Shown piece after piece: positions 1 through 8,223 of a DNA stretch of 64,000 nt. The stretch is from CAVYYW01 sp963772845 (GTDB lineage Bacteria > Bacillota > Bacilli > Bacillales > Sporolactobacillaceae), in the NCBI GenBank assembly GCA_963772845.1, contig CAVYYW010000014.1, positions 1,488,001 to 1,552,000 on the forward strand, read 5' to 3'. The notes under the pieces were generated by a model. That model had not been told where the DNA came from, ran no database searches, and was given only the letters and a program-made list of their open reading frames with translations. Numbering within the stretch: the first letter of the stretch is position 1; every line of letters starts with the position of its first letter. A program made the position numbers and the translations under genes.

Positions 1-164
1 AGGTAAGCCTGAAGAATAAAATCAGCAAGCTGTGTATCCCCCGTTTCCTGAATAACTTCCAAAATAAGTCCGCCCGTTTTTTCTGGTTCATCATCATTTA
101 ATATCGCTGTTTTAAATTCACGGACGATCTCAGTTAATATTTGCAATCTCTCAAGCTGTGTCAC
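1..164 (-). CDS. Partial hypothetical protein, N-terminal part only
   Basis: The reading frame enters the window from a gene running off the left edge on the minus strand. It starts at a GTG (162-164) preceded by an AAGGGGT ribosome binding site and stays open for 54 codons to the edge. The visible residues begin MTQLERLQIL and are acidic and helix-rich, with no recognisable motif. I do not recognise the family and infer no function. The start is well supported by the Shine-Dalgarno spacing. Confidence 0.55.
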   Translation of the reverse strand, partial: MTQLERLQILTEIVREFKTAILNDDEPEKTGGLILEVIQETGDTQLADFILQAY

Positions 165-251
165 AATGTTTACCCCTTACAACCTATATTTCTTTTACTA
201 TAGCATAGTTTGAACCTGACTTTCTAACTTAGAGTTTTATTGCAGTGAGCA

Positions 252-280
252 TTGATTTATTAAGAAATTTTGATTATATT
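252..280 (+). promoter_or_regulatory. Probable sigma-A promoter of mscL
   Basis: TTGATT (252-257) and TATATT (275-280) are separated by 17 bases, just upstream of the mscL ribosome binding site. This is inferred from hexamer match and spacing only. Confidence 0.4.
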
Positions 281-303
281 TAGTTAGGAATGAGGTGTTT
301 TAT

Positions 304-753
304 ATGTTTAAAGCTTTCAGATCGTTTTTATCTAGAGGCAATGTCATTGATTTGGCAGTGGCTGTCATTATCGGAGCCGCGTTCGGAAAAATTGTTACTT
401 CTCTCGTTAATGATATTATTATGCCACCCATCGGTTTACTGCTGGGAAACGTTGACTTTAGCAACTTATACGTTAATTTATCGGATAAGCATTATAACAG
501 TCTTGCGGCTGCTCAAAAAGCCGGGGCTCCAACTGTAAATTACGGCCTCTTTATTAACACGATTATTAATTTTATTCTCATTGCTGCTGCTGTTTTTTTT
601 GTGGTGAAATTTTTTGAACGCTTCAAGAAAAAAGAGGCAGAAATAGTGCCCGACACGAAAGAGTGTCCATATTGCCTTTCTACAGTTCCTAAGAAGGCTC
701 AGAGATGTCCCCAGTGTACTTCCGGACTGCAGATTGAAGAGGACGGGCAGTAA
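304..753 (+). CDS. mscL: Large-conductance mechanosensitive channel MscL with C-terminal zinc ribbon
   Basis: MscL opens a wide membrane pore under hypo-osmotic shock. The N-terminal amphipathic helix and first membrane helix are typical (RGNVIDLAVAVIIG, residues 11-24, then VNDIIMP), and the second helix is at about residues 82-103. I chose the ATG at 304 because GAGGTG lies 6 bases upstream; the GTG at 295 would sit inside that site. At 149 residues it is somewhat longer than the usual 120-135. The usual C-terminal helical bundle appears replaced by a zinc-ribbon-like tail with CPYC (C121, C124) and CPQC (C135, C138). Family assignment is secure. Metal binding by the tail is inferred from the cysteine spacing. 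Confidence 0.95.
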   Translation: MFKAFRSFLSRGNVIDLAVAVIIGAAFGKIVTSLVNDIIMPPIGLLLGNVDFSNLYVNLSDKHYNSLAAAQKAGAPTVNYGLFINTIINFILIAAAVFFVVKFFERFKKKEAEIVPDTKECPYCLSTVPKKAQRCPQCTSGLQIEEDGQ

Positions 754-890
754 ACAGGATCACCTGAAAAGACCGCAGGCGGCAAATAACTAGTAATAAA
801 TCATCCGAAGTACAAAATGATTGCTAAACAGACGAATAACTATACGGTCAGGAAATGTGATGCCAAACTTCAGAAGTGCAGGTGTAAAGA

Positions 891-1199
891 ATGTCAACAG
901 ATTCCTATATCAGCTTATCCATTGGTACGGCTTTTCTCGTATCAGGATTTATAATCTATAAAAAAAGACGTGCTGATTCTCATAATATTGGCACAGGAGA
1001 TCACTCTCACAGGCATCCTGGGAAAGAAAAACGAATTCAACTCCCGCTTGGCCTCCTGTCCGTTATATTTTTTATTATCGGTCTTTATTCTTTGGCAGGA
1101 CCGCTGCTTACTCCTCACATAGGGACAGACTTCTGGGTGCTGCTAACATTTATTTTCATTGCTTCTTTTCTTGCTCTAATCCGCTACGTCATTAAATGA
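891..1199 (+). CDS. Small two-to-three-helix membrane protein of unknown function
   Basis: This 102-residue protein starts at an ATG with AGGTG upstream. It has a membrane helix at about residues 6-22, a basic and histidine-rich loop (KKRR near 24-28, HSHRH near 38-42), then two helices at about 53-72 and 80-98. I recognise no family. The histidine loop could bind metal, but nothing else supports that. It lies 137 bases after mscL, probably as a separate unit, and is followed directly by a good terminator. Confidence 0.6.
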   Translation: MSTDSYISLSIGTAFLVSGFIIYKKRRADSHNIGTGDHSHRHPGKEKRIQLPLGLLSVIFFIIGLYSLAGPLLTPHIGTDFWVLLTFIFIASFLALIRYVIK

Positions 1200-1210
1200 A
1201 TTCAATCAAA

Positions 1211-1255
1211 TAAAAAAGGGAACCTGCTATACAGAGGCAGATTCCTTTTTATTTT
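1211..1255. terminator. Bidirectional rho-independent terminator
   Basis: AAAAAGGGAA-C-CTGC pairs with GCAG-A-TTCCTTTTT and has A/T runs on both sides. It separates the plus-strand membrane protein from the convergent small minus-strand gene. Confidence 0.75.
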
Positions 1256-1267
1256 GTTAGATAATTA

Positions 1268-1408
1268 TCATTTATACGCATCCAAGCCTGCTCGGGACTT
1301 TTTATTCTTTGGGCGGCCTAAATTGTATTTCCATGAATTGGCCATTTTCTCTTTTTGGCTAGCTTTCATTGCATCAATCCCATATGTCCATTCATAAACA
1401 GGATACAT
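1268..1408 (-). CDS. Small basic protein of unknown function (46 aa)
   Basis: The frame is open further upstream, but AGGAGGGG lies 7 bases before the ATG at 1406-1408, so the product is probably 46 residues beginning MYPVYEWTYG. It is lysine- and arginine-rich in its second half (GRPKNKKSRAG) and has no signal peptide or membrane segment. Function is unknown. The strong ribosome binding site and adjoining terminator are the main reasons to believe it is real. Confidence 0.5.
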   Translation of the reverse strand: MYPVYEWTYGIDAMKASQKEKMANSWKYNLGRPKNKKSRAGLDAYK

Positions 1409-1574
1409 CGTCTGTCCCCTCCTCTTTCTTGTTACTTTCAGTTTACTGAGGAAACCCCTTAACCGCATCGTAACCAAGAGGGAAATTCATTCAGAACAAA
1501 GGAGGGAACTTTATATCAGTCATAAGTCTGACAGAAGACAGGCTGCTGGACTACCACAGAATTTTATATCTCTA

Positions 1575-2774
1575 CTAATCAGATACTGTTCGCTCAGGTT
1601 TTACCTTCCATTTCACCAGTACGCTGCCGCCAATCAAAAGAATTCCTGAAAATAAAAAGACGTACATGATCGAAATAGCTCCAGAGATCCAGCCCGCAAT
1701 AAGCGGTCCAGCAAGATTACCTAGAAAGCGGCTGCTGGAGGTTATGCCAAAGGCCCTGCCTTGAATATGTTTTGCCGTGTTTTTGTGAATCAGTGCCTGA
1801 ATGGCCGGCCACATCCCGCCTAACAGAAGGCCTTGGGCAAATCGCCAGATATACAACTCTGTTAGATTATGCGAAAACATTTGCGGTAATACAAGCACAC
1901 CACAAAAAAACATCACAACCGGAAGAGTTTTTGCCTGTCCAATTTTGTCGCCAAGTTTACCTAAATAAGGCGAACCCAATATATTAGCAAAGCCTGCAAT
2001 GGAGGCAGCAAGACCAGCTAGAAATGCTATATTTTCCGAATGGTTTACCAGCTGTTTCACAAAAATAGTCATCATAGAGTTAGTCCCAAGAACGGAAGCT
2101 TGAACGAGAAATGTCGTAACAAATAAGATAACCAGTGTCGGATTCTTAAAAACTTCTTTGTAGGAGGCTTTTGGTGCCTCCTTTGTCTGAATGGCCACAG
2201 GATCCTTTTCGAGCAAAAAGAGGACCAGCAGCAAAGTCAGCAGAATACAAATGCCTGTAATAGCAAAAACAGGTCTGAAACCAAAAACATCCGATAAAGC
2301 GCCTCCAAATAGCGGACCTATAATGCTGCCTGAAATCCCCCCTGTTTGCAGAATACCAAGCGCAGATCCAGTATGTTCTTTAGGAGTTACCCTCGATAAG
2401 TAAGAGAAGGAAACCGTAATAAAGCCCGAAAAGAATCCTACAATAAAGCGTAATAGCAAAAGCATTTCGGGTGAAGTGGCAAATGCCATCGAAAATGTAA
2501 TAACGCCCATTCCGATTCCTGCCCGGATAAGGTTTGCACGTTGCCCGTATTTATCAGCAAAGACACCCCATATTGGAGCCATAATCGCTCCTGAAAGAAA
2601 TGCCGCAGAGAAGATAAAGCCGGTCCAAAGGCTGAGCGCATGATGCGAAGTCACCCCCATTTCCTCCAAAAATAAAGGTAAAAACGGCATAATCATTGTC
2701 ATACCTGATATGATCATAAAGTTACAAACCCATAAAATCTTGACACTTCTTTTCCAATTAACCATAATAATCAT
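1575..2774 (-). CDS. MFS drug-efflux type transporter (DHA1-like)
   Basis: This is a 399-residue protein with about 12 predicted membrane helices. The conserved loop 2-3 motif reads GVFADKYGQR (about residues 76-85), as in proton-coupled major facilitator exporters of the DHA1 group, and GILQTGGISGSIIGPLFGG matches the antiporter motif C in helix 5. Length is typical. The substrate cannot be read from sequence; drug or metabolite export is inferred from the antiporter motif. It stands alone, divergent from the YdbC-like gene. The start has only a weak ribosome binding site, and the second ATG three codons later is equally possible. Confidence 0.85.
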   Translation of the reverse strand: MIIMVNWKRSVKILWVCNFMIISGMTMIMPFLPLFLEEMGVTSHHALSLWTGFIFSAAFLSGAIMAPIWGVFADKYGQRANLIRAGIGMGVITFSMAFATSPEMLLLLRFIVGFFSGFITVSFSYLSRVTPKEHTGSALGILQTGGISGSIIGPLFGGALSDVFGFRPVFAITGICILLTLLLVLFLLEKDPVAIQTKEAPKASYKEVFKNPTLVILFVTTFLVQASVLGTNSMMTIFVKQLVNHSENIAFLAGLAASIAGFANILGSPYLGKLGDKIGQAKTLPVVMFFCGVLVLPQMFSHNLTELYIWRFAQGLLLGGMWPAIQALIHKNTAKHIQGRAFGITSSSRFLGNLAGPLIAGWISGAISIMYVFLFSGILLIGGSVLVKWKVKPERTVSD

Positions 2775-2833
2775 CTTTTCATCGTAAGTTATCTTTTATT
2801 CACAAACTATTTTAAACAGTTAATATATTCATC

Positions 2834-2886
2834 TTGACAGGCCAGTCCTCAATCGTTTAAAATTAAAAAACAGAACAAACGTTCTG
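2834..2886 (+). promoter_or_regulatory. Sigma-A promoter with LexA (SOS) operator before the YdbC-like gene
   Basis: TTGACA (2834-2839) and TAAAAT (2858-2863) are 18 bases apart. CAGAACAAACGTTCTG (2871-2886) lies at the predicted transcription start. Its core GAAC-AAAC-GTTC fits the Bacillus LexA/DinR consensus CGAACRNRYGTTYG at every core position, differing only in the outer bases. The operator role is inferred from sequence. Confidence 0.6.
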
Positions 2887-2913
2887 ATAAAATTAAATTT
2901 TGGAGATGATAAT

Positions 2914-3162
2914 ATGTCAGAAGTAACCTTTCAAATTGTCGAGCATTGCGGGATTTTATCTGAAGAAGTAAAAGGCTGGAAAAAAGAATTAAACCTTGTC
3001 AGCTGGAACGGCAAAGAAGAGAAATACGATCTTCGCTCTTGGTCTCCTGATAAAAACCGTATGAATAAAGGTATTACTCTTAATGCTCAGGAAGCAGCAA
3101 GTCTTAAAGTTCTCCTAAACCAGTTGCCATTGAATAATCTCCCTCAGCCTCATCTGCCATAA
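2914..3162 (+). CDS. YdbC-like PC4-family single-stranded DNA-binding protein
   Basis: This 82-residue protein has the signature of the bacterial PC4/YdbC family. Strand-forming segments read FQIVEHCGILS, GWKKELNLVSWNG and KYDLRSWSPD, followed by MNKGITLNAQEAASL, which leads into the C-terminal helix. The Lactococcus YdbC structure is a homodimer that binds single-stranded nucleic acid. A GGAGATG ribosome binding site precedes the ATG. The promoter carries a LexA-type box, so an SOS role in handling ssDNA is plausible but inferred. The last ten residues are proline-rich and probably disordered. It converges with menE, leaving 18 bases between stops. Confidence 0.8.
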   Translation: MSEVTFQIVEHCGILSEEVKGWKKELNLVSWNGKEEKYDLRSWSPDKNRMNKGITLNAQEAASLKVLLNQLPLNNLPQPHLP

Positions 3163-3180
3163 CATCTGATTGCCTCCCTC

Positions 3181-4668
3181 TTACAATTCCTGAATTAGCT
3201 TGGCAAGTTCTCTCCTCAATAATTTATTTGAAGCATTTCTAGGAAGATGATCCACAAAGAAAACTCTTTTAGGTGTTTTATATCCAGCTAGATTTTCCTC
3301 AGCAAAGGCTATAATATCAGACTCTGCTACCTCATGTTTATGATCTTTAAGTTTAACAAAAGCTGCTGGAACCTGCCCCCATTTTGAATCTTCTATGCCA
3401 ATCACACCCGCTTCTTCTACAAAAGGATGATGCATTAAAGCTGCTTCAATTTCAGCAGGATAAATATTTTCTCCTCCTGAAATTATGAGATCTTTTCTTC
3501 GGTCAAGAACATAAAGAAATCCTTCTTCATCGAGATACCCTATATCACCCGTTGCCAGCCAGCCATTTTTGATTGTTCCAGCTGTTGCCTCAGATCGATT
3601 AAAATACTCTTTTGTAACGTTTGGTCCTTTAATTAAGATTTCTCCAGGCTCGTTAGATTTAGCTTGATCCTGTCCAATCATAATTTTAATCTGTGCTGGG
3701 AACAATGGCTTCCCTGCAGACCCTAGTTTTTTAAGCATATACTCGGGAGACAGAGTTACAATCTGGGAAGCACTTTCTGTTAAGCCGTAAGTTTGATAAA
3801 CGGGAATCTGTTTGTCCCTGCAATTCTCAAGAATGACCGCCGGAGCAGGTCCTCCTCCAAGAAGCATGCATCTGAATGAAGATGGATAGCGTTTCTCTTC
3901 CAGATCTTTAAGAAGTGCCTGGAGCATTGTCGCCACGACAGATAACATCGTGATTTTTTCATCAATGATCGTTTTATTTACTTCTCCCGGATCAAATGAA
4001 CGGAATAAATGAACAGACATCCCGTATATTACATTTTTCATAAGAATGGACAGGCCGCTGACATGAAACAACGGTACACATGCAAGCCATTTATCTGTCA
4101 TTTCCAACCCTAAATTTAACGCTGAACCAATAGCGCTCCACCAGTGATTGTTATATGTGAGGACCACACCTTTAGGAAATCCTGTGGTTCCTGAAGTATA
4201 TATAATGGCATGAGGATCATCCATTATAATTTCCTTAAACAGTTCTTTTTCAGACATTTCACTTTGAGCAAGTTCTTCAAACGACACTTTTAAAACATTT
4301 GCGCTCTTAGTATCGATCGTCTCTGCTTTACTACTAAATGCTTCTTCATAAAGTAAGACATTTGCACCGCAGTCATCTAGCTGAAATCCCAGTTCACTTT
4401 GATTTAGGCGGGTATTTAGAGGAACAGCGACTGCTCTAACAGCAATTAAAGCATGATAAATGACAACCATCTCCAAAGAATTGCTGCTTAAAACACCAAT
4501 TTTGTTGCCAGCCTCTACTCCTAGATTAACCAGCTGCTTTGCCCTGATTTGTACACATTCATATAATTTTTTAAATGTTACAGATTCATTTTTCGTAATA
4601 AAAGCGATTCGATCAGGTGTTAAAAATGACCGTTGCTCCAGCCAATTCGGCATTATTTCAGGTCCCAT
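3181..4668 (-). CDS. menE: O-succinylbenzoate--CoA ligase
   Basis: MenE activates o-succinylbenzoate to its CoA thioester in menaquinone synthesis. The 495-residue product has the adenylate-forming P-loop IIYTSGTTGFPKG, the YGLTESASQIVTLSPEYM region also found in B. subtilis MenE, the A8 hinge GYLDEEGFLYVLDRRKDLI, and the C-terminal lysine segment PRNASNKLLRREL. I chose the ATG at 4666-4668 because AGGAGG lies 6 bases upstream and the next residues align with known MenE; the frame is open further upstream. It is last in the men cluster, but a 15-bp hairpin terminator separates it from menB. menC, usually next, is absent: a YdbC-like gene converges here instead. Confidence 0.93.
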   Translation of the reverse strand: MGPEIMPNWLEQRSFLTPDRIAFITKNESVTFKKLYECVQIRAKQLVNLGVEAGNKIGVLSSNSLEMVVIYHALIAVRAVAVPLNTRLNQSELGFQLDDCGANVLLYEEAFSSKAETIDTKSANVLKVSFEELAQSEMSEKELFKEIIMDDPHAIIYTSGTTGFPKGVVLTYNNHWWSAIGSALNLGLEMTDKWLACVPLFHVSGLSILMKNVIYGMSVHLFRSFDPGEVNKTIIDEKITMLSVVATMLQALLKDLEEKRYPSSFRCMLLGGGPAPAVILENCRDKQIPVYQTYGLTESASQIVTLSPEYMLKKLGSAGKPLFPAQIKIMIGQDQAKSNEPGEILIKGPNVTKEYFNRSEATAGTIKNGWLATGDIGYLDEEGFLYVLDRRKDLIISGGENIYPAEIEAALMHHPFVEEAGVIGIEDSKWGQVPAAFVKLKDHKHEVAESDIIAFAEENLAGYKTPKRVFFVDHLPRNASNKLLRRELAKLIQEL

Positions 4669-4777
4669 GCTATTCCTCCTGCTCATGCTGCAATCTCTTT
4701 TACTTAAGATATCTGGATTGTTCCCTTTAGTTATCAACGACCTTTGCTTATTAACAAAGCTTATTAAAGTGCATTAA

Positions 4778-4810
4778 AAAGCAAAGCTTGAGTATCTCAA
4801 GCTTTGCTTT
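4778..4810 (-). terminator. Intergenic terminator between menB and menE
   Basis: A perfect 15-bp stem (AAAGCAAAGCTTGAG / CTCAAGCTTTGCTTT) with a 3-base loop lies just after menB on the minus strand, with a short T run. It probably lowers or uncouples menE expression from the upstream men genes. Confidence 0.7.
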
Positions 4811-4823
4811 CAGAAAGGAACGA

Positions 4824-5642
4824 TTAAGGAAAACGAGGGAATTTGGAGAAGTCGACTTCTCTTTTTTCCTTAAAAGCATCTCGGCCTTCCTTTGCTTCAT
4901 CCGTTGTATAGTATAGCAGCGTTGCGTCGCCGCCAAGCTGTTGAAGCCCGGCTAAACCATCGGTGTCTGCATTTAAAGAGGCCTTTAAGAAGCGAATAGC
5001 CGTTGAACTTTTCTGTAGTATTTCTTTACACCATTTTACCGTTTCTTCTTCCAGATTCTCCAACGGAACCACTGTGTTTACCAGACCCATGTCCATTGCT
5101 TCTTGAGCATTATACTGGCGGCACAAATACCAGATTTCACGAGCTTTTTTGTGGCCAACAATTCGAGCTAAATAACCTGCTCCATAACCAGCATCAAAAC
5201 TTCCTACTTTAGGACCAGTTTGACCAAAGACAGCATTTTCTGCAGCAATTGTCAGATCGCTGATCACATGAAGGACATGGCCGCCGCCAATGGCATAACC
5301 TGCAACCATACTGATTACTGGTTTCGGCATTGTTCTCATTAAACGCTGAAGATCAAGAACATTTAATCGAGGGATATTATCATCTCCGACGTAACCGCCA
5401 TGACCTCTGACACTTTGATCGCCGCCTGAGCAAAACGCTCTATCTCCTGCTCCAGTTAAAATCACAACGCCTACACTTGAATCGTCACGTGCTCTGGCAA
5501 AAGCATCAATCATTTCCGTAACCGTTTTTGGTGTAAATGCATTGTGCACTTCTGGCCTGTTAATTGTTACTTTTGCAATACCCTCGTACTTTTCAAATAA
5601 AATCTCATCATATGTACGAACTGTTTCCCAATTAAAACCCAT
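4824..5642 (-). CDS. menB: 1,4-dihydroxy-2-naphthoyl-CoA synthase
   Basis: MenB closes the second naphthoquinone ring of o-succinylbenzoyl-CoA. The 272-residue protein is a full-length crotonase-fold enzyme with MenB-specific segments: HNAFTPKTVTEM, CSGGDQSVRGHGGYVGD, and the oxyanion hole and active site AGYAIGGGHVLHVISDLTIA. It also has FGQTGPKVGSFDAGYG, where the Asp contributes to catalysis, and the C-terminal EGRDAFKEKR. AAGGTGAT precedes the ATG. It lies 9 bases after menH in the same operon. Identification is secure. Confidence 0.97.
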   Translation of the reverse strand: MGFNWETVRTYDEILFEKYEGIAKVTINRPEVHNAFTPKTVTEMIDAFARARDDSSVGVVILTGAGDRAFCSGGDQSVRGHGGYVGDDNIPRLNVLDLQRLMRTMPKPVISMVAGYAIGGGHVLHVISDLTIAAENAVFGQTGPKVGSFDAGYGAGYLARIVGHKKAREIWYLCRQYNAQEAMDMGLVNTVVPLENLEEETVKWCKEILQKSSTAIRFLKASLNADTDGLAGLQQLGGDATLLYYTTDEAKEGRDAFKEKREVDFSKFPRFP

Positions 5643-5651
5643 AAGATCACC

Positions 5652-6479
5652 TTACCTTTCAGCTATTGTTTGGTAAAAACCTTCATATACTATTCTATCA
5701 AAAACTTTGGATTGTTCCACATGAATTGCATGACCTGAATGTGTCACCATATGGAAATGTGCTGGAGCTGCACGTTGTGTCATCCTTTTTGCAATGTCTA
5801 CAAATTTTGAATCAAGCTGACCGGCAATAAAATGAACAGGCCCTGTTAACTCTTTTAAGTTTTCCCATAAAGATGGCTGCTGTCCTGTTCCCATTCCGCG
5901 AAGACTGTTAGCAAGACCCTCGGCAGACTGACTAAGGCGTTCTTTCCTAATTTGAGATTTAACCCTGCTGTTCAGTGTTCGCTGAGTAATAAAAAGAGGA
6001 ATGGATTCCCAAAAATCAACAAACGCTTCAATTCCATTCGTTTCAATTTTTTCAGCAAGCTTAATGTCTTGAACACAGCGGCTCTGCCTTTCATGTTCTT
6101 CAGGAAGACCTGGCGACCCGCTTTCCATGATCAGACCTTCGATACGCTCCGGTGCATGAATTTTTAAGTATAAAGCAAGTCTTGCCCCCATCGAGTAGCC
6201 TAATACATGTGCCTTACTAATGTTAAAATGATCCAGCAATGTGAGAAGTGCTTTTGCTTCAGCCTCCATTGAGTAATACTTTAAATCATTTGGAGCCTGT
6301 GTCTGCCCATGGCCAACAAGATCGACTGAAATGATTTTATAGCGTTTTGACCACTTGGCAATAAACGGCACCCAAGTGTGCATTGTCCCGGTAAAGCCAT
6401 GCAAAAGCAGCAACGGGGGACCCTCGCCACTAATCTGAACCGATCTGATTATGCCATTCGTTTCAATTAAAGTCCGCAT
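5652..6479 (-). CDS. menH: 2-succinyl-6-hydroxy-2,4-cyclohexadiene-1-carboxylate synthase
   Basis: This is an alpha/beta hydrolase of 275 residues that eliminates pyruvate from SEPHCHC. The nucleophile elbow is GYSMGAR (S96). The remaining triad residues are probably D223 (GQLDSKF) and H250 (THSGHAIH). LLLLHGFTGT near residue 23 provides the oxyanion region. It sits between menD and menB, three bases after the menD stop, which supports MenH over a generic hydrolase. Length and order match the Bacillus men operon. Confidence 0.93.
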   Translation of the reverse strand: MRTLIETNGIIRSVQISGEGPPLLLLHGFTGTMHTWVPFIAKWSKRYKIISVDLVGHGQTQAPNDLKYYSMEAEAKALLTLLDHFNISKAHVLGYSMGARLALYLKIHAPERIEGLIMESGSPGLPEEHERQSRCVQDIKLAEKIETNGIEAFVDFWESIPLFITQRTLNSRVKSQIRKERLSQSAEGLANSLRGMGTGQQPSLWENLKELTGPVHFIAGQLDSKFVDIAKRMTQRAAPAHFHMVTHSGHAIHVEQSKVFDRIVYEGFYQTIAER

Positions 6480-6482
6480 AGC

Positions 6483-8222
6483 TTAGACATCCTTTATATC
6501 CTGTGAAATACGTTCCCAAAGATTTCTATGGTGTTTTGCATTTAATTCCCTGTTTGTTTTCACTTCAATTATTTTAAGTCCTCTCATACAAGCAGAAGCA
6601 TTGATAGCTTCTTTGTATGCCTGCCATGATTCGGCTACAAAATAGGCAGCTTCATAAAGCTTTGCTATTAAAGAGATATCGAGATCCGCAGGAGTAGCAA
6701 ACAGTTTATCGAATGACTCAACCGAGTCTGCCTGTGGCAAAAAGGAAAAAATTCCACCGCCATTATTATTGACGACAATTATTGTTATATCTGTTCTATA
6801 AAGCTTAGCAGAAAGGAGACCATTCATATCATGAATAAAAGATAAATCTCCAATTAATAAATACGTGTTTTTTTTAACAGCACTGACGCCAAGAGCAGTT
6901 GACGTAATACCATCAATACCGTTTGCTCCTCTGTTTCCAACTGTAATCAATTTTTTATCCTGATTAATCAAAAACGTATCAAGGTCTCGGATCGGCATAC
7001 TGTTCCCCGCAAAAAGTATGGCATTGTCCGGTAATTCCTTGACGAGGTTGCTAACCACAGGACCTTCGTACCACTCTGGGACACGTAATTCTGAAGCTAT
7101 CCTGTTACGAGCCTTTAAATTAAACTTTTTCCAAGACTCACCCCAGTTACGTTGCTGATCCGAGGAAATGGCATTTGCCATGAGAAGCTGCTGTAAAGCA
7201 CTAACGGGATCAGCGTACACCATTTCTGTCAGCTTGTGAGTTGGATCGAGCCATTCTTTGCCGCTGTCAATCAAAATATAGTGATCGGCTTTGGACTGAT
7301 TAATGTATTTAAGAAGCGGCTTTGAGACAGGCATTGGACCCATTCTTATTATAACATCAGGAACCATATTATCACGTAATGAAGCTTCTCTTAGCATGGC
7401 GTCATATGTATCCATAACCCATTCTTTATCATGATTGCCTGTTCTTAATTGTGACAATGGATCGGCTAACACGGGGATTCCCATGCGACGGCTGAATTCT
7501 GCCAGCAGTGGAGCCAATCTCTCATCAGTTTGTGGCCCTACGATAATCAGACCTCTACGCATCGTTCTTACCACATGCATAAGGGAATCTGCATCTTGAT
7601 CTGATAAATGAGATTCTCCATACGTACTTTTAAATGGCACCGGAAGTCTATTTTCTTCCCAAAGATTTTTTTGCTTTAAATCCGTGACAAGAGGCTCCCT
7701 GAACGGCAAATTCATGTGAACTGGACCATATGGGGCAGCTTTGGAAGTCATCACAGCACGCCTTGCCTGAGACCGGAATAGTTTAGCTGTCTCTCCAGTA
7801 TCGTCAGGCACAGGCATCTCAATAAACGATTTCACATGATCGCCAAACATTTTTATTTGATCGATGGCCTGCGGCGCTCCAACATTTCTCAGCTCATGCG
7901 GACGATCGGACGTTATGACAATTAAGGGTACTCTTGAAAGTTTAGCTTCTATAAGTGATGGAAAATAATTTGCTGCGGCGGTTCCGGATGTACAAATAAG
8001 TGCTGTGGGCTTTTGGGTGGCTTTAGCCATCCCCAAAGCAAAAAAACCTGCCGAACGTTCATCAATGTTCATAAAAACGTTAATCTCAGGATGTTCGTTA
8101 AATAACATTGTCAGAGGGGTTGACCGTGACCCTGGACTAACGACAGCCTGTTCAACTCCCATACTTGCCAATTCATCAACAAAAGAGGCCACGCAGGTCG
8201 TTAATGCTTTTATATGATTCAC
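6483..8222 (-). CDS. menD: SEPHCHC synthase (2-oxoglutarate decarboxylase, ThDP-dependent)
   Basis: MenD joins isochorismate and 2-oxoglutarate. The 579-residue product has the pyrimidine-binding N-domain (VVSPGSRSTPL near residue 28; NIDERSAGFFALGMAK near 52) and ICTSGTAAANYFPSLIEA. The thiamine-diphosphate/Mg region is IGDLSFIHDMNGLL with the Asn-rich VVNNNGGGIFSFL. Translation starts at GTG, one base after the menF stop TAA, indicating translational coupling. Length is standard. Confidence 0.96.
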   Translation of the reverse strand: MNHIKALTTCVASFVDELASMGVEQAVVSPGSRSTPLTMLFNEHPEINVFMNIDERSAGFFALGMAKATQKPTALICTSGTAAANYFPSLIEAKLSRVPLIVITSDRPHELRNVGAPQAIDQIKMFGDHVKSFIEMPVPDDTGETAKLFRSQARRAVMTSKAAPYGPVHMNLPFREPLVTDLKQKNLWEENRLPVPFKSTYGESHLSDQDADSLMHVVRTMRRGLIIVGPQTDERLAPLLAEFSRRMGIPVLADPLSQLRTGNHDKEWVMDTYDAMLREASLRDNMVPDVIIRMGPMPVSKPLLKYINQSKADHYILIDSGKEWLDPTHKLTEMVYADPVSALQQLLMANAISSDQQRNWGESWKKFNLKARNRIASELRVPEWYEGPVVSNLVKELPDNAILFAGNSMPIRDLDTFLINQDKKLITVGNRGANGIDGITSTALGVSAVKKNTYLLIGDLSFIHDMNGLLSAKLYRTDITIIVVNNNGGGIFSFLPQADSVESFDKLFATPADLDISLIAKLYEAAYFVAESWQAYKEAINASACMRGLKIIEVKTNRELNAKHHRNLWERISQDIKDV

Positions 8223-8223
8223 T

